A DNA stretch of 64,000 nt. Origin: Microbacterium halimionae. Its GTDB lineage: Bacteria > Actinomycetota > Actinomycetes > Actinomycetales > Microbacteriaceae. The position numbers and the translations under genes were made by a program. The notes under the pieces are model-generated. The model made no database searches. It was not told the origin of the DNA and saw only the letters and a list, made by a program, of their open reading frames with translations. Position 1 is the first letter of the stretch. Every line of letters begins with the position of its first letter. Positions 26,523-35,348 of this stretch are shown piece after piece. Location: positions 744,001-808,000 of the forward strand of contig NZ_JAAOZB010000001.1 in the NCBI RefSeq assembly GCF_011761265.1, given 5' to 3'.

Positions 26523-27679
26523 CGCTGCTGCTCGCTTTCGCCGATGCCGATGTGGTCTTCGACTGCTGCGCTGGTTCCGCTGCCGGCCCCAGCCGGGTCG
26601 TCATCAGTGGCCGCAGGCTCGGCCGTTGGAGCAACAATCGCGGCGGGCTTTTTCTGCACGGCAGCTATGCACGCGACGCCCAACAAAATGACACCCTTGA
26701 TGACCTCGGCGATGGAGGTCGGCACGCTACCGGTGGCTGACTGCATCCCCAACGCGCCGGCCGCGAGCGCAGAAAAGAAGAGGGCAGCGACAACGATGCC
26801 GCTCGGTACCAGTGCGCCGAGTAGGGCGACGGCGATACCAGAGAAGCCGACCCCACCAGCAACCGACCCCATCAACCGATCATTGATGCCCGAAACCTGG
26901 ATCCAGCCGACGAGGCCCGCGCCAAGACCAGAAACCAGCATGGTGCTGTAGATCGTGCGGGCGCGTGTCGTACCCAATCGCCGGGCAAGCTTGGGGCGGC
27001 TTGCAAACACAGTGAGGCGAGCGCTATTCGATGTGCGCTGCCACCACATGAGCGCTGCGGCAATGATGACGACAAGAACTAATCCCCAGTGGGCGCGAGT
27101 GCCGGCGATCAGGGTCGGCAGAGCTGCCGACTCTGGAAACAGCGCGCTCTGCGGAGTGGCGGTGTTCTCACCGCTCGCGAGCCATGTGCGCAAAGACCAG
27201 CCAAGGATGCCGGTGGCAACGTAGTTCAGGAGGAGGGTTGAGAGAATCTCATTCACATTCCAGCGCACGGCCAACAGCGCGGGAAGAAGAGCGTACGCAC
27301 CGCCGCCGATAGCGCCACAGACGGCGCCGCATACGAGGTAGACCGGTGCGGGAACCGCATCCCCGAAGGCGTTCTGTAGACCGAAGATGCCAGCCGTGGC
27401 GGTGATCGCACCGATTGTGACCTGGCCCTCGGCGCCCACTGAGAAAACGCCCGCGCGAAGAGCCGGGATGAGGGTGAGCGCGATGATTGCGATCGGTACC
27501 GTGCCGACGAGAAGCTCGCCGAATCGGTAGGGAGAGCTTGACACGCCCTCAACCAAGCCCCGGAGCCCGTCAAGCGGGCTCGCGCCCGCGAGCACGATCA
27601 GCAGGGCGGCGACCGCAACAATCCCCGCGGCGACGCCACCGATGATGGCAACGCGGCGGAAATCGAGTGTGAGTTTCAT
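26519..27679 (-). CDS. nucleoside-type ABC transporter permease (BMP/NupP-like)
   Basis: 386 residues, about 9-10 transmembrane helices. The segments SVGAEGQVTIGAI and RWNVNEILSTLLLNYVA are the signature of the NupP/YufP permease. ATG 27679 is chosen because the first helix (VAIIGGVAAGIVAVAALLIVLAG) begins about ten residues later; the open frame further upstream overlaps the adenine deaminase gene. The C-terminal 40 residues are Ala/Pro/Asp-rich and cytoplasmic. Confidence 0.88.
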   Translation of the reverse strand: MKLTLDFRRVAIIGGVAAGIVAVAALLIVLAGASPLDGLRGLVEGVSSSPYRFGELLVGTVPIAIIALTLIPALRAGVFSVGAEGQVTIGAITATAGIFGLQNAFGDAVPAPVYLVCGAVCGAIGGGAYALLPALLAVRWNVNEILSTLLLNYVATGILGWSLRTWLASGENTATPQSALFPESAALPTLIAGTRAHWGLVLVVIIAAALMWWQRTSNSARLTVFASRPKLARRLGTTRARTIYSTMLVSGLGAGLVGWIQVSGINDRLMGSVAGGVGFSGIAVALLGALVPSGIVVAALFFSALAAGALGMQSATGSVPTSIAEVIKGVILLGVACIAAVQKKPAAIVAPTAEPAATDDDPAGAGSGTSAAVEDHIGIGESEQQR

Positions 27680-27687
27680 GATGACGG

Positions 27688-29481
27688 CTACACCTCGCCG
27701 TGGCCGCAGGATTCGACTGGGCCAGGTAGGAGAAGGTCGACGAATGATTGCTCGAACGCGTCGATCAGTCCGCGCTCGGTGATACCCAAATCGGGCACCA
27801 CGTAGAGGCCGACAAACGACAGGATGATGTATGGCGAGGGGATGCGGCATCCGAGCTCTGCTGTGCGTTCGTGCCCAGCTTTGAGCGCTGCCGCTGTCTC
27901 TTCGAAGGGCGCATCGCTCATCATGCCGCCAATGGGGAGCGGCACCGAAGCGAGCACTTCGCCGTCGGCCACTGTGACGAATCCGCCCTGCATGCGTTCG
28001 AGCTCGGCGACGGCAAGCAGCATCGATTCATCATCGGCACCCACGACGGCGATGTTCATGTTGGGGCAGTTCATGCTGATGGCAATCGCGCCCCGCGAGA
28101 GGCCAAAACCTCGTACGAAACCGACTCCTGCTTCGCCTGAAGCGTGGTGGCGATCAAGAATGGCGATCTTCAATACGTCGGTTTCGGTGTCGCTCTTGAC
28201 CAGGCCGTCAACGACCTTGAGCGACGTTTCGAACGCGTGCTTGAAGTACCCGTTGTACATTTCCATGGCGCGAACGCGGGCGGTATCACCGACAGCGTGC
28301 ACCTCGAAGATTTTAGGATCGAGCCGCGAAGGCAATCGCACTGTGTCGCGCGCCCAGGTCGGCACGACGTCGTCATTGGTGAAGAGTGCCTTGCCGTCTC
28401 GCGCGACAACGTCGCCAGCAACCATCACGAGGTCGGGATGAACCTGGGCAAGATCGGGGATGATCTGCAGGTCGGCGAGACGTGAGGGCGCCAGGATGCC
28501 GAGTACCTGGTCGAGTCGGTAGTAATGCGCTGCGTGGGTCGTGGCCATGCGGTACGCAAGCTGCGGGTCGACGCCGAAGGCGATCGCTTGGCGCACGTGG
28601 TGATCGATGTGTCCCTGGACGGAGATGTCGAGCGCGTGCTTGTCATCAGCGCAGAAGCAAATGCTCCGAAGCGCTGGGGCAACACGGTCAAGATCTGAGA
28701 ACAGGGGAATCGTGTTGTCTGTCAGCGATGAGCCCATGATCGTGACCATCGCGCCGAGCCGGGTTCGCTCAAGGACTTCATCGATCGTCGCTGAGTTGTG
28801 GTCGTCTCCGACACCGGCCGCGAGATAGCCCCAGAGTGACTCGCTTGTTTGCGCGGCTGTGTGCCCGGTGATGCGTCGACCCGCTACGAGAGCTTCACGG
28901 AAACGGTTGGTGGAGACATCCCCGTAGTCGAAGGGGTTCCCCTCGCCGAGCGTCGCGGTGACGTCGTCGTGCAGACGCGAGAGCACTGTCTCTTCGGGAA
29001 TGATCGCGCCGCCCGTTTCGAGAGCAGTGGATGCGGGGGTCGTTGGCGAGACCTGCTGGAAGATGTGCAGCGGAGTCTGGGTTTCGAGAAGAAAGTCCAT
29101 ACCGCGCGGGCCCCAGACGTTCGCGGCACCGTTCGGATCGGTTAGAACCGTCGTTGTTCCACGTGCAACGCTCACTCGAGCAAGCTCGCCGGGAGTGAGG
29201 TTGGTGTATTCGATATGGAGGTGAGTGTCTATGAATCCCGGCACGACATAGCTGCCCGTTGCATCAATGGATGACCCAGCCTCGGGGAAATGTCCCCAAG
29301 GAGTGAGGGTTGCGATATGGCGACCCGAGATCACAATGTCGCGCTCAAGCCACTCCTCGGTTCCCGGCGATTGGACGAGCCCGCCACGAATGATGACATC
29401 CGGAAGCGCGCGACCCGTCGCGACGGAGCGAAGGGCAACCATCTCGGCAGTGGTCGGGTAAAGATCGGTTTTCTCCGTCAT
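27688..29481 (-). CDS. ade: adenine deaminase
   Basis: 597-residue amidohydrolase converting adenine to hypoxanthine. The metal motif DTHLHIEYTNLTPGELARV is followed by GTTTVLTDPNGAANVWG, the counterpart of the Ade VADPHEIANVLG segment. Later come FCADDKHALDI and the C-terminal SMNCPNMNIAVVGADDESML with GGFVTVADGEVLASVPLPIGGMMSD, both typical of Ade. It is slightly longer at the N-terminus than Bacillus AdeC. Located between the ABC ATPase and the permeases of a nucleoside importer, consistent with purine salvage. Confidence 0.88.
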   Translation of the reverse strand: MTEKTDLYPTTAEMVALRSVATGRALPDVIIRGGLVQSPGTEEWLERDIVISGRHIATLTPWGHFPEAGSSIDATGSYVVPGFIDTHLHIEYTNLTPGELARVSVARGTTTVLTDPNGAANVWGPRGMDFLLETQTPLHIFQQVSPTTPASTALETGGAIIPEETVLSRLHDDVTATLGEGNPFDYGDVSTNRFREALVAGRRITGHTAAQTSESLWGYLAAGVGDDHNSATIDEVLERTRLGAMVTIMGSSLTDNTIPLFSDLDRVAPALRSICFCADDKHALDISVQGHIDHHVRQAIAFGVDPQLAYRMATTHAAHYYRLDQVLGILAPSRLADLQIIPDLAQVHPDLVMVAGDVVARDGKALFTNDDVVPTWARDTVRLPSRLDPKIFEVHAVGDTARVRAMEMYNGYFKHAFETSLKVVDGLVKSDTETDVLKIAILDRHHASGEAGVGFVRGFGLSRGAIAISMNCPNMNIAVVGADDESMLLAVAELERMQGGFVTVADGEVLASVPLPIGGMMSDAPFEETAAALKAGHERTAELGCRIPSPYIILSFVGLYVVPDLGITERGLIDAFEQSFVDLLLPGPVESCGHGEV

Positions 29482-29500
29482 GCTTGCTGCTCTTTCGTCA

Positions 29501-31033
29501 TCAACTCTGTTGGCCCGTCGTGATGCCGGCCATCGCCGACCCGAGGCGGTCAGTTGTTGCTTCGGCTACGGGGAGGTCGGTAACAATCTTTCCGGCGAAC
29601 ATCACTAGAACGCGGTCGGCGACTTCCAGAATCTCTTCGAGATCGTGCGAGGCGATAAGCACCGCTGCGCCCTGTTCGGCGCACGCGATCAGGCGTTCGC
29701 GGATAGCCTGGGCCGCTCGCAGGTCAAGACCCTGAGTCGGACCGTACGCCAAGACCACACGCGGCGTGCCCGAACCTGGAAGACCGAGACCGAGCTCGCG
29801 CGCCACGAGCAGCTTTTGCTGATTTCCGCCGGAAAGCCCAGACGCTGGGATCGTCGCGTTGGCGGGGCGAACATCGAATTCGCGCATCGCTGCTTCATGA
29901 GTTCGGCGCTGTTCCGCGCGACGGGGATGGCGCTGTGCTCGAACTCCGGCGGTGTGTCGGTACACATCGAGGTTGTCACCGGTGGAGAGGTTGGGCACGA
30001 GCGATTCGGAGCGCTCTTCGGGGATCCATGCAACGTGACCGCGCAAGATGTCGACGGCGCCAGCGGGGCTACCGTCGAGGAGCACTTGGCCGGTGACGGG
30101 GGTGACGAAGCCCGCCAATACGTCCATCAGCAGGTTTTGACCGCTGCCTGCAACTCCCGCGATGCCCGTGATTTCGCCCGCCCGCAGCGCGATCGAGACG
30201 TTCGTGAGCTGCGAGTCGCGCGCTGCCGCTGCTGTGACGTCGACGGCCTGCAGAACTATCTCGCCGATATCTCGCGCGGCGCGGGGCGCCGGTTCTGGAA
30301 GATCGCCCACCATGAGCTGTGCGATTCGACGAGCGTCGAGTCCGCGGGTGGGGCCGCTGTGCACGTCTACGCCGTGTGAAAGTACCGTGACGTCATCGGC
30401 GACGTCACTGACTTCGTCAAGGCGATGTGTGATGAGGACGATTCCGGTGCCGAGCGCGCAGAGTGCGCGAAGGTGGGCGAAAAGCCCGCCAACTTCTACC
30501 GGGCCGAGGCTTGCCGTCGGCTCGTCGAGAATGAGGGTTCGTGCGCCCTCGGCGAGCGCTACCACGATTTCACCGAGCTGGCGATGAGCTTGGCCGAGCG
30601 ACGAGGTGGGCGCATCGATATCGACGTCGACTCCGGCAAGTGAGAGGGTCTTCGCGAGAAGTGCACGTGCGTGCGAGCGGCGTGCGATGCGTTCTGGAGC
30701 AACGAGCAATAGGTTTTCGGTGAGGCTGAGCTCCCCGACCAAACTCAGTTGCTGCGGCACCATGTTGATGCCGAGCGCGCGGGCGTCAGCGCGGTCATTG
30801 GGCGCATATGGCTCGGAGTCGATCGACATGACAGCGTGGTCGGGCTGTTCGATTCCCGCGAGGATCTTGGCGAGTGTCGATTTTCCGGCACCGTTTTCGC
30901 CGACGATGGCGTGGACCCGCCCGGGACGCACGACGATCTCGACATCGTCAAGCGCTGTGACGGTGCCGAAGCTCTTCGAGACGGACCGCGCCGTGAGGAC
31001 GCGGCCCGTCTCAATAAGGGGGGTGGTGCTCAT
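29501..31033 (-). CDS. nucleoside-type ABC transporter, double ATPase (BMP/NupO-like)
   Basis: 510 residues carrying two nucleotide-binding domains. The first has Walker A GENGAGKST near 45 and an LGQAHRQLGEIV signature; the second has a degenerate Walker A GVAGSGQN and the signature LSGGNQQKL, which is the rule for this family of sugar/nucleoside importers. Its start overlaps the BMP lipoprotein stop by one base (TAATG). Confidence 0.92.
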   Translation of the reverse strand: MSTTPLIETGRVLTARSVSKSFGTVTALDDVEIVVRPGRVHAIVGENGAGKSTLAKILAGIEQPDHAVMSIDSEPYAPNDRADARALGINMVPQQLSLVGELSLTENLLLVAPERIARRSHARALLAKTLSLAGVDVDIDAPTSSLGQAHRQLGEIVVALAEGARTLILDEPTASLGPVEVGGLFAHLRALCALGTGIVLITHRLDEVSDVADDVTVLSHGVDVHSGPTRGLDARRIAQLMVGDLPEPAPRAARDIGEIVLQAVDVTAAAARDSQLTNVSIALRAGEITGIAGVAGSGQNLLMDVLAGFVTPVTGQVLLDGSPAGAVDILRGHVAWIPEERSESLVPNLSTGDNLDVYRHTAGVRAQRHPRRAEQRRTHEAAMREFDVRPANATIPASGLSGGNQQKLLVARELGLGLPGSGTPRVVLAYGPTQGLDLRAAQAIRERLIACAEQGAAVLIASHDLEEILEVADRVLVMFAGKIVTDLPVAEATTDRLGSAMAGITTGQQS

Positions 31034-32049
31034 TAGGAGATGGTGACGCTTCCGTCTGCGAGGTTGGCCAGAAGCTCTTCGATCTCCTGAGTGACGTCGG
31101 AAGGCACAGCGCCATCGACATCGTTGATGGGCGCGTAGACAATGCCACCGTTGTCGAGAGTTGATGTCACGCCCTGGCCGCCGAACTTGCCTGCGGCAAC
31201 CTCTTCGACCCAGGCTTTCACGATCGGGTACATGTCGAGGTCGACCGTTGACACATTGGTCGCCAGCGCATCCTCGCCCGCGGCGGGCGAAACGCCGACC
31301 GTCATGACTCCCGCAGAGGATGCGGCGGAGCCGACTCCGGCCGCGATACCGTCTCCGGTTGTGTACACGAGATCTGCGCCCTGTCCGATAAGACCCGTGG
31401 TCGCTGACGCCGCGGCTTCTGCGTCGTCGAAGCTACCGGCGTAGACGACCGGGAGGAGCGATGCTTCGGGGTTGGCTGCCATAACGCCCTCCTGGAAGTA
31501 CTCATCGGTGGCGACGACGAAGTCAAGCTCCATACTTTCGACGCGTCCGATTTGAGTTGCGCCCGTGAGGCCGGCGATGTAGCCAGACAGGTAGCCGACC
31601 TGCGAAGAGTCGTAGGTCCACGTCTCGACGTTGTCGGTGTACGCGTCGAGGATATCCATGCCGCCCGATGCTGTGAAGTTCACATCGGGAAAGTCCTCGG
31701 CAACCGAGAAGACAGCATCCCCGAGCTCGATGCCGTGACCGATGACGAGATCGAAGCCCTGGCTTGCGAAGTCAGCGATGACAGGTTCGGAAGTCGCCGG
31801 GTCTGACATCTGGTCACGAAGCTCGTAAGTGATGAGTCCTTCATCTTCGAGCTGGGCGAGCGCGTCGGCGAGTGCCTGGTTGAAAGCGCCGTCATTGGTG
31901 TTTCCCGGGGTGAGGGCTCCCACGGTGATGACTTCGGATGCATCCGCGCTCGCATCGTCAGATGAGGTGTCGACTGTGCTCGAGCAGCCGGCGAGTGCGA
32001 AGACGGTCGCGGCAACCGTTGTCGTGAGGAGAAGTGGTCGAATGCGCAT
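31033..32049 (-). CDS. BMP family nucleoside-binding lipoprotein
   Basis: 338 residues. Signal peptide with lipobox FALAGC, Cys near residue 22, then a BMP fold (Med/BmpA type) with GALTPGNTNDGAFNQALADAL, GHGIELGDAVFSVAEDFPDVNF and VAGYIAGLTGATQIGRVESMELDFV-like blocks. The family binds purine nucleosides for import. It directly precedes the ATPase gene, so the pair forms the usual importer core. Confidence 0.9.
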   Translation of the reverse strand: MRIRPLLLTTTVAATVFALAGCSSTVDTSSDDASADASEVITVGALTPGNTNDGAFNQALADALAQLEDEGLITYELRDQMSDPATSEPVIADFASQGFDLVIGHGIELGDAVFSVAEDFPDVNFTASGGMDILDAYTDNVETWTYDSSQVGYLSGYIAGLTGATQIGRVESMELDFVVATDEYFQEGVMAANPEASLLPVVYAGSFDDAEAAASATTGLIGQGADLVYTTGDGIAAGVGSAASSAGVMTVGVSPAAGEDALATNVSTVDLDMYPIVKAWVEEVAAGKFGGQGVTSTLDNGGIVYAPINDVDGAVPSDVTQEIEELLANLADGSVTIS

Positions 32050-32076
32050 GCGTGGGTTCCTTTGCGTGAGGGGGGA

Positions 32077-32730
32077 TTAACGGTGCAGGTCGGATAAAAG
32101 AGAAGCGTTGGGTGTGCCCGTGATGGTGAAACCGGGAGCGAGAGTTGCTCCGACGAATGCTGCGCTCGCCGCGGACCAGTGGCCGAGAACGGCTCCGGTT
32201 TCGACGTCGACACACGGGTCGAGCGCGACGAGCGCCGGCGACGCGGCGGGATGAATCGCCGCGTCGTCGATGCAGACGACGTCGGTGCCGTGCAAAACCC
32301 GCATGACGCCCGTCTCGGGGAGCGCCCCGGTTCGTGCGCTCTGCACAATTGCTGCCGTGGCAAGAAAACCCCGCAACTCGGGGTCATCGGTACACGCGGA
32401 CGCTGACTTGGTGCACCCATCGATCCACTCGATGCCGCTTTCGGTGATGCTCACGGCGCTCAACTGCGTTCCCATTGCCGCATCACCCTGTCCGACTACT
32501 TCGATGCGGACGGCGAACGTGTCGCTGTCACGTGTCGCAAGAATCCGCTCGGTGTAAAGCGGCTCTGACTTCGTGCCCGTCACTTGGTAGCTGTCCGGCC
32601 AGCTCGACACGATGTCAGCGAGCGCGACCGTATCGCCCTCGCTGGGAGCTGCCCATGCAACGACGCCAGCCGTAAGCACCGAGGCGAGCACAATGCTCCC
32701 ACTGGCAGTTACGAGCAGGCGTCGATTCAT
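32077..32730 (-). CDS. secreted protein of unknown function in nucleoside operon
   Basis: 217 residues with a signal peptide or N-terminal anchor (RRLLVTASGSIVLASVLTAGVVAWAAP). The rest is a beta-rich exported domain with two Cys-containing loops (DGCTKSASACTDD and VVCIDDAA... DPCVDV). It is held tightly in the operon: its ATG overlaps the add stop (TAATG) and the BMP lipoprotein begins 27 bp downstream. The family is not recognised. Position suggests an accessory extracytoplasmic role for nucleoside uptake or processing, an inference only. Confidence 0.65.
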   Translation of the reverse strand: MNRRLLVTASGSIVLASVLTAGVVAWAAPSEGDTVALADIVSSWPDSYQVTGTKSEPLYTERILATRDSDTFAVRIEVVGQGDAAMGTQLSAVSITESGIEWIDGCTKSASACTDDPELRGFLATAAIVQSARTGALPETGVMRVLHGTDVVCIDDAAIHPAASPALVALDPCVDVETGAVLGHWSAASAAFVGATLAPGFTITGTPNASLLSDLHR

Positions 32731-33830
32731 TAGCTGTGCTCGGCGATCGTCGTCTGTAGTTCGGAGTGGAGCGTGGCCTTGAGGTCGTCGTTTGCGAATG
32801 ACGCGTCGATGGAGCGTTCAGCGAAGCCCGCGAGGTCGTCATAGGTGAAGCCGAATTCAGTGGCGGCAACAGCCCAGTCGGCGTCGAGTGTCGTGCCGAG
32901 CGGCGCGGGGTCGTCAGTGTTGAGGGTGACGGCAACACCCGCATCGAGCAACCGAGGCAGTGGGTGAGACTGCCAGTCGCGGTAGATGCCGAGCGAGACA
33001 TTCGAGCGCGGGCACACCCCCAGCGTGATCTCGCGGTCAATCAGGGTCTTGATGAGTGCCGGGTCTTCGATCGCACGCACGCCGTGGTCGATGCGCTCAG
33101 CCTGGAGAAGATCGATGGCATCCCAGACACCCTCGGGACCGCTTGATTCACCCGCGTGCACCGTGCGGTGAAAGCCGGCGCTCGCGGCAGCGGCGAACGC
33201 ATTCTGGAACTTTTCGCCGGTGCGGCCGGAGACCTTTTCGTCGCCATCAACCGAGAGTGCAACGACTCGTCGTGGACGCGCCGCAACGAGGGCACCCACG
33301 ATGTCTTCTGCCTCGATTGCTGACTGAGAGCGCAGCAGCGAATACGCCATATTCGTCACACAAAGGCCGTCTTGTTCTGCGTCGTCGAATCCGGCGGCAA
33401 ATGCATCCATAAGTTCGAGTTCGCGCCCGCGCCACGCATTCCAATGGGTTGGATTCACGATGACGTCGCTGTAACGCACACCGGCTGAGCTCTGCCGCGC
33501 CGCGAAGGAATAAGCGATGCGAGCCGCTTGTTCTCGGGTGCGAACGAGACCGCACTGCCAGTCAAGAAAACCGAGGAAGCCGGTGAGTCCACCCGCGCCG
33601 ACACCTGAGCCGCCGCCGGTTGTCACTTCGGGGGCCGCGTATGCTCCATGCGTTGTGATGTCGAAGATCGTGGATGCGGGTCCGGGGAGAGCGCTTCCGG
33701 ACTCTTTCGCGAGCGTCAGGATATCGATGAGGGCGAAGCTGCCCTCAAGGTGGATATGCACTTCAGCTTTCGGGAGGGCGCGGATATCGAACTCGTCGAT
33801 GCGCGGTGCGCTTTGTGTGCGCTCTGGCAT
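32730..33830 (-). CDS. add: adenosine deaminase
   Basis: 366 residues converting adenosine and deoxyadenosine to inosine forms. ALPKAEVHIHLEGSF near 19-33 gives the first metal histidines; then HAGESSGPEGVWDAIDLLQAERIDHG with catalytic Glu and His, CPRSNVSLGI, and LNTDDPAPLGTTLD with the metal Asp. ATG 33830 (AAAGGCCCCC upstream) is preferred to an open upstream frame that runs through the operator. It is the first gene of a nine-gene operon ending at 23076. Confidence 0.9.
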   Translation of the reverse strand: MPERTQSAPRIDEFDIRALPKAEVHIHLEGSFALIDILTLAKESGSALPGPASTIFDITTHGAYAAPEVTTGGGSGVGAGGLTGFLGFLDWQCGLVRTREQAARIAYSFAARQSSAGVRYSDVIVNPTHWNAWRGRELELMDAFAAGFDDAEQDGLCVTNMAYSLLRSQSAIEAEDIVGALVAARPRRVVALSVDGDEKVSGRTGEKFQNAFAAAASAGFHRTVHAGESSGPEGVWDAIDLLQAERIDHGVRAIEDPALIKTLIDREITLGVCPRSNVSLGIYRDWQSHPLPRLLDAGVAVTLNTDDPAPLGTTLDADWAVAATEFGFTYDDLAGFAERSIDASFANDDLKATLHSELQTTIAEHS

Positions 33831-33885
33831 GGGGGCCTTTCGTGGTGCGGGTGCTTCTTGGTGTCTCAAGTTAGCGCTACTCGAT

Positions 33886-33901
33886 AACTTGTTGACAAGT
33901 T
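33886..33901. promoter_or_regulatory. operator-like palindrome upstream of add operon (site 1)
   Basis: AACTTGTTGACAAGTT is a perfect 16-bp dyad with a 2-base centre, about 55 bp upstream of the add start. On the minus strand, TTGTCA within it could serve as a -35 element, with CTAACT 18 bp further on as a -10, so a bound repressor would block the promoter. Related dyads occur at 33992, 36580 and 36690. The yGT-NN-ACr core suits a HutC-type GntR protein such as that encoded at 34524-35279. Confidence 0.6.
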
Positions 33902-33991
33902 GCAGCATCATCTTTCGAAACCTGTAACAAGAGCGAAATAAAAGACCTGAAATACGGCAAATAAGGTCGTACGCTGAATATGGCTCGCCGC

Positions 33992-34007
33992 AACTTATCT
34001 ACAAGAA
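33992..34007. promoter_or_regulatory. operator-like dyad upstream of deaminase gene (site 2)
   Basis: AACTTATCTACAAGAA keeps the pattern ACTT(G/A)T-NN-ACAAG of site 1. It ends 20 bp before the ATG of the plus-strand deaminase gene, so it overlaps the probable transcription or ribosome entry region. Confidence 0.5.
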
Positions 34008-34027
34008 GGCGATTCTGAGGAGATGGA

Positions 34028-34522
34028 ATGATGACTGAGTTGAACGCCGAAGACCTCGATTTTCTTCGCGAGAGCATCCGCATCGCTGAACGCGCGCGAG
34101 AGCGCGGCGTGCATCCGTTCGGTTCGCTCGTGGTGAGCGCAGCAGGCGAAGTCGTGTCGACGGCCGAAAATAACTCGCTGCCGCCGCACGGCGACCCTAC
34201 TCAGCACGCAGAGATGCAGGCGGTAGCGGGGGCGTGGCGCGCGGTCGGTGCCGAAGGCATGGTGGGGTCGACTCTCTTTACGAGCGCGGAACCCTGCGCG
34301 ATGTGTGCCGGCGCTGCGTACTGGACAGGAATCGACCGGGTTGTGTATGCGCTCTCAGAGCGAAGCCTGCTCGAGCTGACCGGTGACCACCCGGAAAACC
34401 CGACCTTTTCGTTGCCCTGCCGCGAAGTGTTCGCTCGCGGTCAGCGAGAGATTCAGGTCGTCGGGCCGCTTCTCGAAGACGAAGCAGCAGTAGCGCACCT
34501 GGGTTTTTGGACAGCTTCCTGA
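34028..34522 (+). CDS. CDA-fold nucleobase deaminase (guanine deaminase-like)
   Basis: 164-residue zinc deaminase with HAEMQAV (zinc His and catalytic Glu) and PCAMCAGAAYW (two zinc Cys). Overall size and the C-terminal YALSERS... FARGQREIQVVGP... HLGFW pattern resemble guanine deaminase (GuaD) or related nucleoside deaminases rather than TadA, which would be found in a different context. Given the neighbouring adenosine and adenine deaminases, guanine to xanthine is the best guess. ATG 34028 or 34031. It stops 1 bp before the gntR stop on the other strand. Confidence 0.78.
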   Translation: MMTELNAEDLDFLRESIRIAERARERGVHPFGSLVVSAAGEVVSTAENNSLPPHGDPTQHAEMQAVAGAWRAVGAEGMVGSTLFTSAEPCAMCAGAAYWTGIDRVVYALSERSLLELTGDHPENPTFSLPCREVFARGQREIQVVGPLLEDEAAVAHLGFWTAS

Positions 34523-34523
34523 A

Positions 34524-35279
34524 TCACAGACCGCCCCACGGCGGGCGGACGGTGCGAACGAGTGAGTACGACACGATGTCGGGATCGTGATACTCGAAGC
34601 TGTGCATGAGTCGGCGGCCACTGGTACCGATGCCGATGATCTCAAAGGTCATCACTGGAGTGCCGACTTCGCGCTCGAAGAGCGCCGCAAGGTTCTCATC
34701 GAGCGTTGTAATTCCGGGAGTAGAGACTTCCCAAATGACGGGCTCGCCCCACACTCGTGCCGCGAGAGCGAAGATCGACTCGTCGGCGTCACGCGTCAGA
34801 TCATCGGCCCCGAGAGGCACGATATCGTCGGCGATCATCGCTACGGCGCCATCGGCGCGCCAACGCTTACGCACCGAGATTCCCTTGGTTGTCCCCGGCA
34901 GTTCCATGACCGCCGCGACATCCGGATGCAGCGGCGCCCGGTGTGAATCGAGCACCTCGACCTCTGCCCGGTACCCGAGCCGATTCAGTAGATCAGTGTG
35001 CTCAAACTGTTCTTCGAGTCGCACGCTCAGTCGAAGCGCGATGGGGTCGACGGTTGTGACTGTGCCTTGGCGTCGGCGCACCACACCCTGTGCTTCGAGA
35101 CCCGCCATGGCGTTTCTCAACTGCTGACGAGTGCATCCGAGTCGCGACGTGAGCTCGATTTCTCCGGGCAGTGGCGTGCGATTGTCGGCAGCTTCGCGAA
35201 CGAACCGGAGCAACCCATGCTGCACGCGCATGTGTGCGGGGTCGCTGTCTGGTCTCGGCAGAGGCAGATAGGTGGTCAT
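34524..35279 (-). CDS. GntR family transcriptional regulator with UTRA domain (HutC type)
   Basis: 251 residues: winged helix-turn-helix (about 25-80; LPGEIELTSRLGCTRQQLRNAMAGLEAQGVVRRRQG) and a UTRA effector domain (about 100-245; GTTKGISVRKRWRADGAVAMIADDIVPL, FEIIGIGTSGRRLMHSFEYHDPDIVSYSLVRT). HutC-type members bind dyads with a GT-NN-AC core and respond to small ligands. Four such dyads lie in front of neighbouring genes. It is placed 69 bp after the creatininase gene and may be partly cotranscribed with it. Confidence 0.9.
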   Translation of the reverse strand: MTTYLPLPRPDSDPAHMRVQHGLLRFVREAADNRTPLPGEIELTSRLGCTRQQLRNAMAGLEAQGVVRRRQGTVTTVDPIALRLSVRLEEQFEHTDLLNRLGYRAEVEVLDSHRAPLHPDVAAVMELPGTTKGISVRKRWRADGAVAMIADDIVPLGADDLTRDADESIFALAARVWGEPVIWEVSTPGITTLDENLAALFEREVGTPVMTFEIIGIGTSGRRLMHSFEYHDPDIVSYSLVRTVRPPWGGL

Positions 35280-35318
35280 GGACTCTCTTTCACCATCGAT
35301 AGTGAGCGCGACGAGATC

Positions 35319-35334
35319 CTCACGCTAGCGCGAG
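35319..35334. promoter_or_regulatory. imperfect dyad upstream of gntR
   Basis: CTCACGCTAGCGCGAG pairs 14 of 16 positions with its reverse complement and lies 40 bp before the gntR start. It differs from the ACTTGT-type sites. It could be part of the gntR promoter or a separate operator; function is unproven. Confidence 0.3.
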
Positions 35335-35348
35335 TGTGCTCATCACAT

